NCBI GenBank assembly: GCA_964036665.1
Contig: OZ038527.1
Coordinates: 16,452,221 to 16,516,220, forward strand
Reading direction: 5' to 3'
Length of the DNA: 64,000 nt
Source of the DNA: Gordius sp. MW1
Lineage: Eukaryota > Nematomorpha > Gordioida > Gordea > Gordiidae
Part shown: positions 11,950 to 22,557 of the stretch, in pieces
Numbering within the stretch: the stretch's first letter is position 1
Layout: every line of letters begins with the position of its first letter
Program-made: the position numbers and the translations under genes
Notes under the pieces: generated by a model
The model's database searches: none
What the model saw: the letters and a program-made list of their open reading frames with translations, nothing else
What the model was told of the DNA's origin: nothing

Positions 11950-12834
11950 GATAGGTAGAGTGCCTAAGAATTCAACTGAAGCATTTCTTAATGCTTTAAA
12001 ATGTTTTATCGCAAGGAAAGGCAAAATGACTCAACCAGTGTTATACTCCAGTGAAGAGCCTCAATGTGAAGAGATATTCAAAGCTACTCACAGACGAAAT
12101 TCAGTTCATTTTTGGGTATCCAACCACAAAAGAATAAAGTTGGAACAGGGTTTTAATTGGAATTACAGACGAAATTCAGTTCATTTTTGGGTATCCAACC
12201 ATAAAAGAATAAAGTTGACACTAACAGAACAAGGAGTTAATTGGCATTTTATTCCACCAAGAGCACCTCATCTTGATGGTTTATGGGAAGCAACCGTCAA
12301 ATCCACCAAGCATCGTTTGAGAAGAGTATTGGGTCAAGCCTTATTAACTTATGAAGAAATCACCACACTTTTGATAATCGAAGCCATCATTAATTCAAGA
12401 CCTCTTACACAATTGTCTGAAGATCCAAATGCTTATCATGCTTAACTCCCGCGCATTTTTTGATTGGCTCTTCTTTCACTTCTATCTCTGAACCTAATTG
12501 GACAACTGCAAAATTGAATACCTTATATCGATGGCAGCACACAGAATTATTACGACAGCAATTTTGGCGCCGATGGTTAAGGGAGGATTTAAATCAATTT
12601 CAGAATGTAAAGGTCGGTCAACTTGTAATAATTAAGGAGGATAATACGCCACCTCTCAAATGGCCTTTAACCCATATTCAAGAAATTTACCCAGGCTCCG
12701 ATGAAGTAACAGTAGTTACTTTACGAACATCAGCTGGTTTGATCAAAAGGCCAGTAACAAGACTGCATGTTTTACTTATCGATGATATTCGTCAGGGATC
12801 CTCCAATTTGGATGATAGTACTTTCAACGGGGGG
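11950..12834 (+). pseudogene. BEL integrase C-terminal half, unit 1
   Basis: The reading frame has [50 protein letters not shown] and, after a stop at about 12443, LVIIKEDNTPPLKWPLTHI. These match the BEL/Pao integrase core end and its C-terminal domain. A block encoding [16 protein letters not shown] is duplicated in tandem. The catalytic DN region is lost. Confidence 0.85.
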
Positions 12835-13152
12835 CGTTAACACATAACATAAACAACAGACATTCATTGATCATATGGTTTTCTAGAACACATATACACG
12901 TCATCAACACATACACATTCATTTTATATGGGAGAACACAGATTCTTCAATTGACATCAGTCAAACATATATATTTTCAATTGACATCAGTCAAACAACA
13001 CAACATACATATTTTCATTCACATCATTCAAACATTACAACACATATACACGTCATCACATCATATTTCAAATTCAAACATCATCATTCTCACACTTCAA
13101 GCATCATCATTCCCACACTTAAGCATTATCATTAACTCTACTTATATTAATA

Positions 13153-14085
13153 TGAAAACAAATTATTTTGCATAGTTTTTTATTCAAAGTGCAAAGTTTT
13201 TATTGCCATTTTCCAAGTTTTTTATTCAATTTGCCAAGTTTTGAATTAAATGTTAAGTTTTTTATTAAATGTTCAGATTTTTATTTATTTGCTCAGAGAT
13301 TAATTATACTTGCCAAGTTTTTTTATGCAAAGTGGTTTTAATTTTTAATTAAAACGAGATAGGTGCGGGTATCGAACCTGCGAGGTACGAGCTATTGAAG
13401 CTGCTAGTCAGACGTTCAATCCACTGAGCTATTATACCTCAAATTATTTTTGGTTATATCACTTATATATAGCAGCTATAACATTTTATTAGGTTTTTAT
13501 ATATATTATTTTAATAAATGATTATTGAAGGCATCATTTTGTTTGTTTTTAATATACTTTGATTTATGTACTTAATATAGACAATTTTTATTATACAAAT
13601 AGAGTAATAACTTACAACGATTATAAAAGCTCTCTAAGGTTTCCACAGATAAAAATAATTTTTATAAATACGCGATTTAAATGAATAATTTATAACTATT
13701 ATTAAAGCTCTCTAGCGTTTCCACAGCTCAATAACACTTCTGTGCAAAATGTAATATAGACAAAATGTAATATAGGCAAGGGTTAGGGTTAGATTTAGTG
13801 ATTTTAATAAAAACTGAGCATATTTTGAAAAAAAACGAAATATTTTTTTGAAAAAAAACTTAACATTTTTTTGAAAAAAAACTTAACATTTTTTGAAAAA
13901 AAACTGAATATTTTTTAAAAAATTACTGAATATTTGTTTACAAAAAAACTGAGCACTTTTTAATTAAAATCTGAGCATAAAAAAACTGAACATTTTTAAT
14001 TTAAAATCTGAGCAAGTTGAATTAAAAACTGAGCACAAACAACTGAGCATTATGGAATTTTTCACTATGCATTTAAATAACACCC
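13153..14085. mobile_element. 933-bp element with tRNA-like module, copy 1
   Basis: Exact 8-bp duplication tattaata at 13145-13152 and 14086-14093. Ends are imperfect inverted repeats sharing TTATTT and TGCATAGT. Inside: a tRNA-like sequence (13356-13440, minus strand), a segment with taatataggcaagggttagg, and TGCTCAG/CTGAGCA motifs repeated in opposite orientation near the two ends. No transposase is seen. Confidence 0.75.
13356..13440 (-). other. tRNA-like sequence inside a mobile element
   Basis: Read on the minus strand it has an A box TAGCTCAGTGG and a B box GGTTCGATACC with normal spacing and a mostly paired acceptor stem (six of seven positions). The anticodon stem does not pair well, so I do not call a functional tRNA. 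A near-identical copy is at 20068-20152 in the sister element. Confidence 0.65.
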
Positions 14086-14136
14086 TATTAATATATCTTA
14101 CATATTTACACTATTATATTTCACCATATACATATT

Positions 14137-16529
14137 AATTGCTATGCAATTTATGGGCTCACTTTCCATTTTGTTTGTCACGCTGTTCGTGTCACGCACC
14201 GAATGTCTTGTCTTGCACCGAATGTCTTGTCACATTGCTATTATTAATTTAACTAGTTTTTGGGTTCGAATCCCGGGTTTTTTTTGACTCTTATGATTGT
14301 TCTTGTTACTACCCTTGATAATAAGACTTTTTTGGCCGTCCGTTGGGTGCTGACCAATGAAAAAAATGACCATGGGCCAAAATGTGAATCCAAGTTTTTT
14401 CTCTCTCGTTTTTTTGACTATTATGATTGTTCCTGTTACTACCATTGCTATTTTGATATTTTGGCCGTCCGCTGGCTGCTGACCGATGGAAAAAATGACC
14501 ATTGGCCAAAATGTGAATCGAAATTATTTTTTCGTTTTTTTTGGTTAACATTGACAATTATAGTGTTTCGATCTCGTCTCGTCTCGGTCTCGAATACAAA
14601 ATCTCGTCTCGTCTCGGGAGCGATTAGGAAAATCTCGATCTCGTCTCGTCTCGGTCTAGAAAAATCTCGGTCTCGTCTCGTCTCGACGAGAATTCTCGTC
14701 TCGTCTCGACTTTTAAAAAAAAATATATACGGAATAAAAATTTCTCCTATTTTATTAAAAATATAAATAAGTGTTCAAAAATCCAAATGGCAAATTTTAT
14801 ATTTTTGGAAAAACTTTAATACACAAACTTTTTAAAGATTTAGCGGGACACGACATCTCATTGACAATATAAAGATATGAATTAACTCATAAAGATAACA
14901 TTTTCTATAAAAAGTGCAGACTAAAAAAACTATAAATAAATTTGAAATATAAAAGATTAAATTTTATTGTTCTAGCAAATTATAATATTTGCATCAAATT
15001 CACTGTGTCTGTCAACTATAAATGGACTTCGAAAATTATAAGTTCGCTTATAGTTGATATAGTTGCATAAGTGAGCAAAATGAGACCCTTTATTAACCTT
15101 TGCTAATGATTCAAAGTAGACCTTAACATATTTAAGGCAAACGTTTAAGTCCATTAATATAACCATCATCAGTTATAGCCCATAGTGTTTATTGCATGTT
15201 TATGCGAGTGACATTTAATGATGTTATTATTATTTATAGAATTGATAACTAGTTGCAGAAATTAAAACGTTGTAAAACAACAATAAAAGCAGCATTTTTA
15301 TAGAATTAAGAACATAAGGTTTTAAACTTTAAATTAAAGAGTACGTATTTAAATGTATGACAAAAATCAACCATACTTAGGTAAATGATTGCCAAATTTT
15401 ATTTTTTTTGCAAAAATATATAATATTTACTACACTTGTGAATTTTTTTAATATTAAATATATTCCATACATATTGATTTACACTTAATACCTTAAATGT
15501 AAATTAAAATACACAATAATTTACTAAAATCTAACGATCAATAAAAAGTCGAGATCTCGCCGAGAAAATCTCGTATCGTCTCGTCTCGACATCAAAATTC
15601 TCGTCTCGATCTCGACTCCATTTTTCAAATTCTCGTCTCGTCTCGTCTCGGTTTTTCGAGACGAGACGAGACGAGACCGAGATTTTTCTCGGTTTTTCCG
15701 CATCACTAGACAATTACCCTATGCCCTCCCCTAGCAGAGCCTATGCCTCTAATGATATGGGTCCCTGTGCCCCCCCCTACAAAAGCCTATGCCTCTCCTG
15801 ATGTGGGTTCGAAACCCGGAGAGGCCAAATTTTTTTTATTTTTTTTTGTTTAAATTAATATATTATTCTTGTTAATAGCATTGATAATAAGACTTTTTTG
15901 CCGTCCGTTGGCTGCTGACCAATGAATGAAATGACCATTGGCCAAAATATGAATCGAATTTTTTTTCGTTTTTTTTTGACTTTTATGATTGTTCTTGTTT
16001 ATACCATTGATAATATGGCTTTTTGGCCGTCCGTTGGCTGCTGACCAATGGAAAAAATGACCATTAGCCAAAATGTGAATCGAAAATTTTTTTTCGTTTT
16101 TTTTGACTCTGAATTTATATCCACTTTTACCGTGTCATGGCTGCTGACCAATGGAAAAAATTACCATTGGCCAAAATGAATCGAAAATTTTTTTTTCGTT
16201 TTTTTTGACTCTTATGAATTTATATCCACTTTTACCGTATTCTGGCTGCTGACCAATGAAAAAATGACCATTGGCCAAACTGTAAAACAAGTTTTTTTTT
16301 GTTTTTGTTACTCTTTTTGTATAAATAATTAACTATTCATTTTGCATTTAATACCCCCCTATAGGCATTCTCGCCCCTTCCCACATTTCTCGCCAATAAA
16401 TTGCATAGCAACTACTTTTATACAGAGTATAGAAAAGTTCGCCCTTCCCTTCCCCTCTACCCTTCCCTTCTTCCCTTCCCCCTTCCCTTCCCCCCTCCCC
16501 CTTTCCACGAGGGCCGAAGGCCCGAGCTT
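14137..16529 (-). mobile_element. Helentron-like element (HINE) with tandem array, copy A
   Basis: On the strand given it begins AATTGCTATGCAATTTATGG and ends with the hairpin GGGCCGAAGGCCCGAG. The start sequence recurs inverted near the far end (aataaattgcatagcaa at about 16396), giving subterminal inverted repeats. Two to four repeat units of about 130 bp (gaccattggccaaaatgtga) lie on each side of a nested hAT element (14561-15708). Comparison with the undisturbed LTR shows insertion between two T residues, as Helentrons do. No Rep/helicase gene is present. Confidence 0.7.
14561..15708. mobile_element. hAT element with 'ctcgtctcg' ends, copy 1
   Basis: Exact 8-bp duplication gacaatta at 14553-14560 and 15709-15716. 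Ends TAGTGTTTCGATCTCG and ...CGCATCACTA. About 150 bp at each end is tandem ctcgtctcg in opposite orientations; the core is AT-rich with no recognisable gene. Copy 2 is at 58211-59366. Confidence 0.85.
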
Positions 16530-16618
16530 TATAATAATTCAAATTTCCATTATAGATATTTTCATTACTTCAATAAAATTAGCATTTTCATAAACATTTT
16601 TGGTCCTTCGAGCCGGAT

Positions 16619-16974
16619 GTGAACAGCATGACTGCAACATTTGAAAAGAAAAAGACAACATTTGTAAAAAGCCTTGCAAGTTTTATGGACTATGTAGAGT
16701 CATCTGATGACATAATCGATATAAAATTAAGGCTTAAAGATATTAGAAGGTTATATTCAAAATATGTGGAATTTCAAGAACAAGTTGATATAATTGATAA
16801 AACCTCTCATGAGCAAAAAGAGTTTGTAGATAATTACTATAAGGCAATATCAAAGGCACAGAGTATCATCAATCAATCTCACACACCAACAATCTCTCAA
16901 CCAGCATCAACATCTAGGAAACTACAACTTTTACGAATAGATTTGCCTCACTTTGACGGGAATTATGAGAATTC
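16619..16974 (+). pseudogene. BEL gag N-terminus, unit 2
   Basis: ATG at 16619 opens a frame with a helical N-terminal part (KTTFVKSLASFMDYVESS) and the motif LLRIDLPHFDGNYE, the conserved start of BEL gag proteins. It then breaks off into unrelated captured sequence at about 16975. Confidence 0.75.
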
Positions 16975-17756
16975 TGTAAAAGCTGCTGCATCAAATCAAT
17001 TCCAATACATCCCAGAATTTTCCCCGCAACAAAACTCTTTTTCAACGTCCTACTCCAATAACAGCAGTTAAGCAATGAACCATTTGAAAACGTTGAATTT
17101 TATGTCTTCCACCTCTTCAAACACCCTCAACTATTCTCCACTCTCATCCATACCCTCCTCTAACCTCAAAGGCGTTCCCCTACCAACACTGCCCTGTCCA
17201 TTTCCCGCCTACAACAAAAGCTATACGTCCATTTTGCCCCTTTCTCTACCCCATCCCTCAGTGTGTTAGATGGACAGAGTGATTATCCCAGGTATAAATC
17301 CATAGCTCAAGTTGATGCTGATTACAGGGATTTGGACCACGTTGATAGGCACCAGTCTAGAAAGTCCAACGATGTAACCCTTCAAGCTCCAAGGATCACC
17401 GTCGTAGTTCGGTTAGCAGGGATCGCGAGCATCGGAAGCGTGAAAGGGGTCGGGATGGCGATAGGAATCCTAGCAAATGTGACAGAAATTATGATTCGGA
17501 CAAAAGGCCACGACACAAGGATTCTTCCTCCGTCAACAACAGCAGAAGAGGGAGCAAAAGAGAGGACAGAGATCGCAGAGGGAAGGATGGGGGTAGTGAT
17601 TCTTACAAAAAAAGGTCGCGCGAGACTACCTCCGATAAGAGGGAAAGCAGTTCGCAACGGCATAAACTCTCAAGCAACGCTAGCACCTACCAGGGCCCTG
17701 TAGCCCGCAAAGCCGATTGCATCACCGTTCTCTCAAGAACGTTGTGGATAGGTAGA
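16975..17756 (+). pseudogene. Captured SCAF4/SCAF8-like segment in BEL unit 2
   Basis: After the gag junction the sequence encodes NQFQYIPEFSPQQNS, later DYPRYKSIAQVDADYRDLDH, then (one frame over from about 17395) a strongly Arg/Ser/Asp-rich stretch including DREHRKRERGRDGDRN and KKRSRETTSDKRESSSQR, ending [16 protein letters not shown]. An RS-rich region leading into (T/R)TLW(V/I)G is the arrangement before the RRM of SCAF4/SCAF8 CTD-associated splicing factors. No introns are visible, so a spliced transcript is the likely source. The RRM is cut after its first strand and fused to BEL integrase. Family naming is moderate; the non-BEL, RS-domain nature is clear. Confidence 0.6.
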
Positions 17757-18690
17757 GTAAGATTTCCACTTAAGTATTTCTTAATGCTTTAAAACCTTTT
17801 ATCGCAAGGAAAAGTAAAATGCCTCAACCAGTGTTGTACTCCAGTGAAGAGCTTCAATGTGAAGAGATAATCAAAGCTACACACATACAAAATTCAGTTC
17901 ATTTTTGGGTATCCAACCACAAAAGAATAAAGATGACACTAGCAGAACAGGTTTTTAATTGGCATTACAGACGAAATTCAGTTCATTTTTGGGTATCCAA
18001 CCACAAAAAACAGGTTTTTAATTGGCATTACAGACGAAATTCAGTTCATTTTTGGGTATCCAACCACAAAAAAATAAAGTTGACACTAGCAGAACAAGGA
18101 TTAAATTGGCATTTTATTCCACCAAGAGCACCTCATTTTGATGGTTTATGGGAAGCAGCGGTCAAATCTACCAAACATCATTGAAAATAGTATTGGGTCA
18201 AGCCCTATTAACTTATGAAGAAATCACCACACTTTTGATTCAAATCGAAGCCATCATTAATTCGAGATTTCTTACACAATTGTCAGAAGATCCAAATGAC
18301 TTATCCAGCTTACCTCCCGCGCATTTTTTGATTGGCTCTTCTTTCACTTCTATCTCTGCACCTAGTTGGACAACTGCAAAATTGAATACCTTATCTCGAT
18401 GGCAGCACACAGAATTATTATGACAGCAATTTAAACGCCGATGGTCAAGGGAGTATTTAAATCAATTTCAGATGTGTAAAAAATGGAAAAAATCATTTCA
18501 GAATGTAAAGGGCGGTCAACTTGTAATAATAAAGGAGGATAATACGCCACCTCTCAAATGGCCTTTAGCCCGTATTCAAGAAATTCACCCAGGCTCCGAT
18601 GGAGTAACTAGAGTAGTTACTTTACGAACGTCAGCTGGTTTGATCAAAAGACCAGTAACAAGGCTGCATGTTACCTATCGATGATATTCT
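17757..18690 (+). pseudogene. BEL integrase C-terminal half, unit 2
   Basis: Encodes [49 protein letters not shown] and LVIIKEDNTPPLKWPLARI with several stops and frameshifts. The block encoding [13 protein letters not shown] occurs three times in a row here (about 17885, 17965 and 18029), against two in unit 1. Confidence 0.85.
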
Positions 18691-18744
18691 TCAAGGATCT
18701 ACCAATTTGGATGATAGTACTTTCAACGGGGGCGGGGGGCAGAA

Positions 18745-19236
18745 TGTTAACACATGTTAACATATAACATTAAATAAATAGACAGACATTCATTCATCAT
18801 ATCATAATTCTAGAACACATATACGTCATCATTACATATTATCATATCATATTCGAGAACACAGATTCTTGAATTGACATCAGTCAAACAACACAACATA
18901 CATATTTTCAATTGACATCAGGCAAACAACACAATATATACATCTTTAATTGACATCAGTCAAACAACACAACATACATATTTTCAATTCACATAATTTA
19001 AACAATAGAACACATACACACGTCATCACATCTTATTTCAAATTCAAATATCATCATTCTCACACTTCAAGCTTCATTTCATCATTCCCACACTTAAGCA
19101 TTATCATTAACTCTACTTATATTAATATATCTTACATGTTTACACTATTATATTTCACCAAATACATATTTATAATATTTCAAATTTCCATTATACATAT
19201 TTTCATTACTTCAATAAAATTCGCATTTTCATTACA
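18745..19236 (+). repeat. Third BEL LTR
   Basis: Begins TGTTAACACATGTTAAC (start motif doubled) and ends ttttcattaca. This is the only LTR copy not interrupted by insertions. Confidence 0.75.
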
Positions 19237-19241
19237 CCGCA

Positions 19242-19864
19242 TAAATATTTAAGTATCTTTCGTGTAAAATATTAAAAATTTCGTCTGAATAAATTTAGTA
19301 ATTTCCAAACAAATATTGCTAAATGAAATATAAAAAATATCTTTGTTTTTTGGGGTCAAGAGAAAATCCAATTGTAAAACTTATCCTAGAAAAATTGATT
19401 TTTTCCTAGTGAAAATTCCCTTAAATAATGTATATTTTTAAACAATAATTTAGATTATTATATTATCCTCAACTCATTTTAATCGATATATGTATATATC
19501 ATTTTTATCTCTAATTTAAATGCGAAATTAAGTAAAATTTTCGTAAATTTATCAGTCAATAATTTTTATTGGAAGAAATTGACTTCTATCTTTTTACTTT
19601 AAGCATTACAAAATTTATATCTTTGAAGAATCTAATATTATAATGCACCTCAATTTAGATGGAACTACACATACATACAGTTTCAAATGAACATTGAGCC
19701 ATATTCGTTCGCGTTTGAGGCTTTAATTGGGCTTGTTCTGAAAATAATGAACATGCATATTCTTACACTTCGATCTAAAATTATAGCTAAACATTAACCT
19801 ATTCATGCACAGTTAATATTTTAGAACATTTTTATCATGTCCTTTATAAGGACGAAATATTATA
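19242..19864. other. AT-rich spacer
   Basis: Nothing recognisable. The last 8 bases (atattata, 19857-19864) are the target duplication of the next element. Confidence 0.4.
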
Positions 19865-20805
19865 AGAGAACAAATTATTTTGCATAGTTTTTTATTCAAA
19901 GTGCAAAGTTTTTATTGCCATTTTCCAAGTTTTTTATTCAATTTGCCAAGTTTTGAATTAAATGTTAAGTTTTTTATTAAATGTTCAGATTTTTATTTAT
20001 TTGCTCAGAGATTAATTATACTTGCCAAGTTTTTTTATGCAAAGTGGTTTTAATTTTTAATTACAACGAGATAGGTGCGGGTATCGAACCTGCGAGGTAC
20101 GAGCTATTGAAGCTGCTAGTCAGACGTTCAATCCATTGAGCTATTACACATCAAAATATTTTTGGTTATATCACTTATATATAGCAGCTATAACATTTTA
20201 TTAGGTTTTTATATATATTATTTTAATAAATGATTATTAAAGGCATCATTTTGTTTGTTTTTAATATACTTTGATTTATGTACTTAATATAGACAATTTT
20301 TATTATACAAATAGAGTAATAACTTACAACGATTATAAAAGCTCTCTAAGGTTTCCACAGATAAAAATAATTTTTATATGAATATTTTATAACTATTATT
20401 AAAGCTCTCTAGCGTTTCCACAGCTCAATAACACTTCTGTGCAAAATGTAATATAGGCAAAATGTAATATAGGCAAGGGTTAGGGTTAGATTTAGTGATT
20501 TTAATAACAACTGAGCATATTTTGAAAAAAAAACGAAATATTTTTTTGAAAAAAAACTGAATATTTTTTTGAAAAAAACTGAATATTTTTTGAAAAAAAA
20601 ACTTAACATTTTTTGAAAAAAAACTGAATCTTTTTTGAAAAATTACTGAACATTTGTTTACAAAAAAACTGAGCACTTTTTAATTAAAATCTGAGCATAA
20701 AAAAACTGAACATTTTTAATTTAAAATCTGAGCAAGTTGAATTAAAAACTGAGCACAAACAACTGAGCATTATGGAATTTTTCACTATGCATTTAAATAA
20801 CACCC
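19865..20805. mobile_element. 941-bp element with tRNA-like module, copy 2
   Basis: Exact 8-bp duplication atattata (19857-19864 and 20806-20813). Nearly identical to 13153-14085 throughout, including the tRNA-like module at 20068-20152 (minus strand) and a run of gaaaaaaaact units at 20510-20650. Confidence 0.8.
20068..20152 (-). other. tRNA-like sequence, copy 2
   Basis: Same A box and B box as the copy at 13356-13440. The acceptor stem is worse, since the 5' side reads GATGTGTAA rather than GAGGTATAA on the minus strand. Confidence 0.6.
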
Positions 20806-20813
20806 ATATTATA

Positions 20814-21968
20814 ATAATTTTAATTTGTTTTTAACATCCTCTAACATTCCCGAAAATAAATCTCTAAAGAACTCAGTTAATATGCTGTAAAGAGGGCCTT
20901 CTTTTGAAATTAGGCCCTATTAATATATTCTTATGTATTTTTTTGGTAAACATTTTGCAGGGGCAGAAAATGTCAACCAAAAATCGGGCTGCAAAACGAT
21001 GAAATATTAAAATTTCTTGCACGAAAAATCTGTTGTAACAATTATTTGTGCTTAGCGCAATTTTTTCATCCCATGTTATATGTGAGATATTATTCCTTTC
21101 AGAAATTTTATAATTGAGAATTATTGTAAGTAAATTGATAAATTGAAATAAAAAATTTGGTTATTTTTAATGTTAAGCAATTTTATCTTTAACAAAATAA
21201 AAATCTTTTTGGCCGGTCGGGGTCAGACAAATTCAATTGAAACAGCGGTCATTAGAATAGAACATGTGATCTATACAACATTAGAAATTATTTTTTTATA
21301 AACTTATTGGAAGCTAATACAAAGTAAAAAGTTATAAAAATGATCTATATATGAAGCTATCTCAGTAATTTAACACATCAGGTAAACATTTTTTGATTGC
21401 AAAATATTTCATATTTATTAGGGTCATTAATAGCATAAGCTGCTAGATTTATTACAAACAAAATAGTTATGATTTTCAATTCTTAATATTGTAACCCTCT
21501 GAAAATATTGCTCTTCAACCCTAGATTTTCTCCATAATTTATTAATGCCCCTCCCATTTGTTTTGTATTAAACTCTAATAAAAAAGGGGGTATTCTAGCA
21601 ATGTATAGATATATTACCTATATGTTTTTTTGAATGTTAACTTACTGCATGCAGAAAAGTGCATGTGGTTATATAGGAGAATTGCTTATTGCAAATTTAT
21701 TTTTTAGATTTTGATCGTTCTGAAACATTATTTATACCATTAGCATTTAGCAAAATCTCTCTGCAATAAATAGCTTGATATTTTTTTGTCATTCAAATAA
21801 TCATTAAGAATTGTCAAATCATGCTTCTATTGTCCGGGTATCTTTACGTATAAAATTTTTTCATTTGCATATAATGTCTTAAAATTTAGCATATATTTTA
21901 TCCAATCCATACAACAATCCACTACCATTAGAGCACACTGATCAGTTTGATCAGGTGTTACATGTTTC
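20814..21968. other. 5' flank of the GGA gene
   Basis: AT-rich; I see no further exon or named repeat. The GGA promoter should lie here, but no core element can be assigned with confidence. Confidence 0.35.
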
Positions 21969-22557
21969 ATGGCAAATGATTCCAGAGAAAAGCAACTGAA
22001 TTTACTTTTAAGTAAGGTTCAATATATGCTTGGTTTAGTTATATTTAGACGAAGCGACAGACACCAAAAACTTAAACTTTAAAACGGATGTGATAGATTC
22101 TTTTTGCGGTCTGGTTAATTCTTACAATGATGGCTGTAGATTTGCTACAATATTGCTCTCTAAAAAATTAAATTTGGAGGGGGAATGGGAGTTATTGCAG
22201 ACCTTGAATGTAATAACCTAGCCTACACATAATATTTAATTATTTAGGTTCTTAAGATTTGTGTTGAAAAGTGTGGAGAAATGTTTCACAAGGAGATTGG
22301 CATGTTTAGGTTTCTTAACAACATGATAAAACTAATTTCCCCCAAAGTAAATATATTTTATCTTAAAAAAAATAAATCATTAATATGAATTAACAATCAA
22401 ATATATTTAGTATTTAGGGCATTTAACAACTAACAAAGTCAAAGAAGAGATATGCCTTATGATAAACGATTGGAGCATTAGGTTGAAGGAGCCCAAAATT
22501 AAAGAAGCCTATCAGATGCTCCAACAGCAAAACTTAATCCCTGAAAATGTGTCAAAG
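21969..22557 (+). CDS. GGA: GGA VHS-domain exons 1-4
   Basis: The four small exons encode helix 1-8 of a VHS domain: LLNEATDTKN, DSFCGLVNSYNDG, FATILLSKKLN, EWELLQTLN, then KICVEKCGEMFHKEIGMFRFL and MIKLISPKYLG, then EAYQMLQQQNLIPE. The FRFLN and SPKYLG blocks are nearly invariant in GGA and TOM1-type VHS domains and contact the DxxLL cargo signal. Introns are 37, 38 and 64 bp long. Donors and acceptors are gtaagg/tttag, gtaata/tttag and gtaaat/tttag. Confidence 0.92.

Larger units (their letters stand above)
12835..16596 (+). repeat. Middle BEL LTR carrying two nested insertions
   Basis: Removing 13153-14085 (with its 8-bp duplication) and 14137-16529 leaves a sequence collinear with the third LTR at 18745-19236. 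LTR sequence is rich in caacacatac and catcattc-type motifs. It ends gcattttcataaaca. Confidence 0.75.
11630..19236 (+). mobile_element. Tandem BEL/Pao retrotransposon (LTR-int-LTR-int-LTR)
   Basis: Three LTR copies begin with (T/C)GTTAACACAT: 11630 (truncated at about 11760), 12835-16596 (enlarged by two insertions) and 18745-19236. The middle LTR serves as the 3' LTR of the first unit and the 5' LTR of the second. Five-base flanks ccgta (11625-11629) and ccgca (19237-19241) match at 4 of 5 positions, fitting the BEL 5-bp duplication. After the middle LTR the primer-binding region reads tttttggtccttcgagccgg, the usual BEL leader. The internal regions are heavily deleted: only gag start, a captured host-like segment and the integrase C-terminal half remain. 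Confidence 0.75.

Noticed and set aside
13356..13440. Functional tRNA gene
   Set aside because: Boxes A and B fit, but the anticodon stem does not pair, and the sequence lies inside a repeated mobile element.
14260..14766. 168-codon open frame
   Set aside because: It runs across array units into ctcgtctcg repeats; the translation is repetitive noise.
17382..17663. 93-codon minus-strand frame opposite the RS region
   Set aside because: Shadow of the plus-strand Arg/Ser-rich coding segment.
20409..20676. Phe/Lys-rich minus-strand frames
   Set aside because: They arise from gaaaaaaaact simple repeats.
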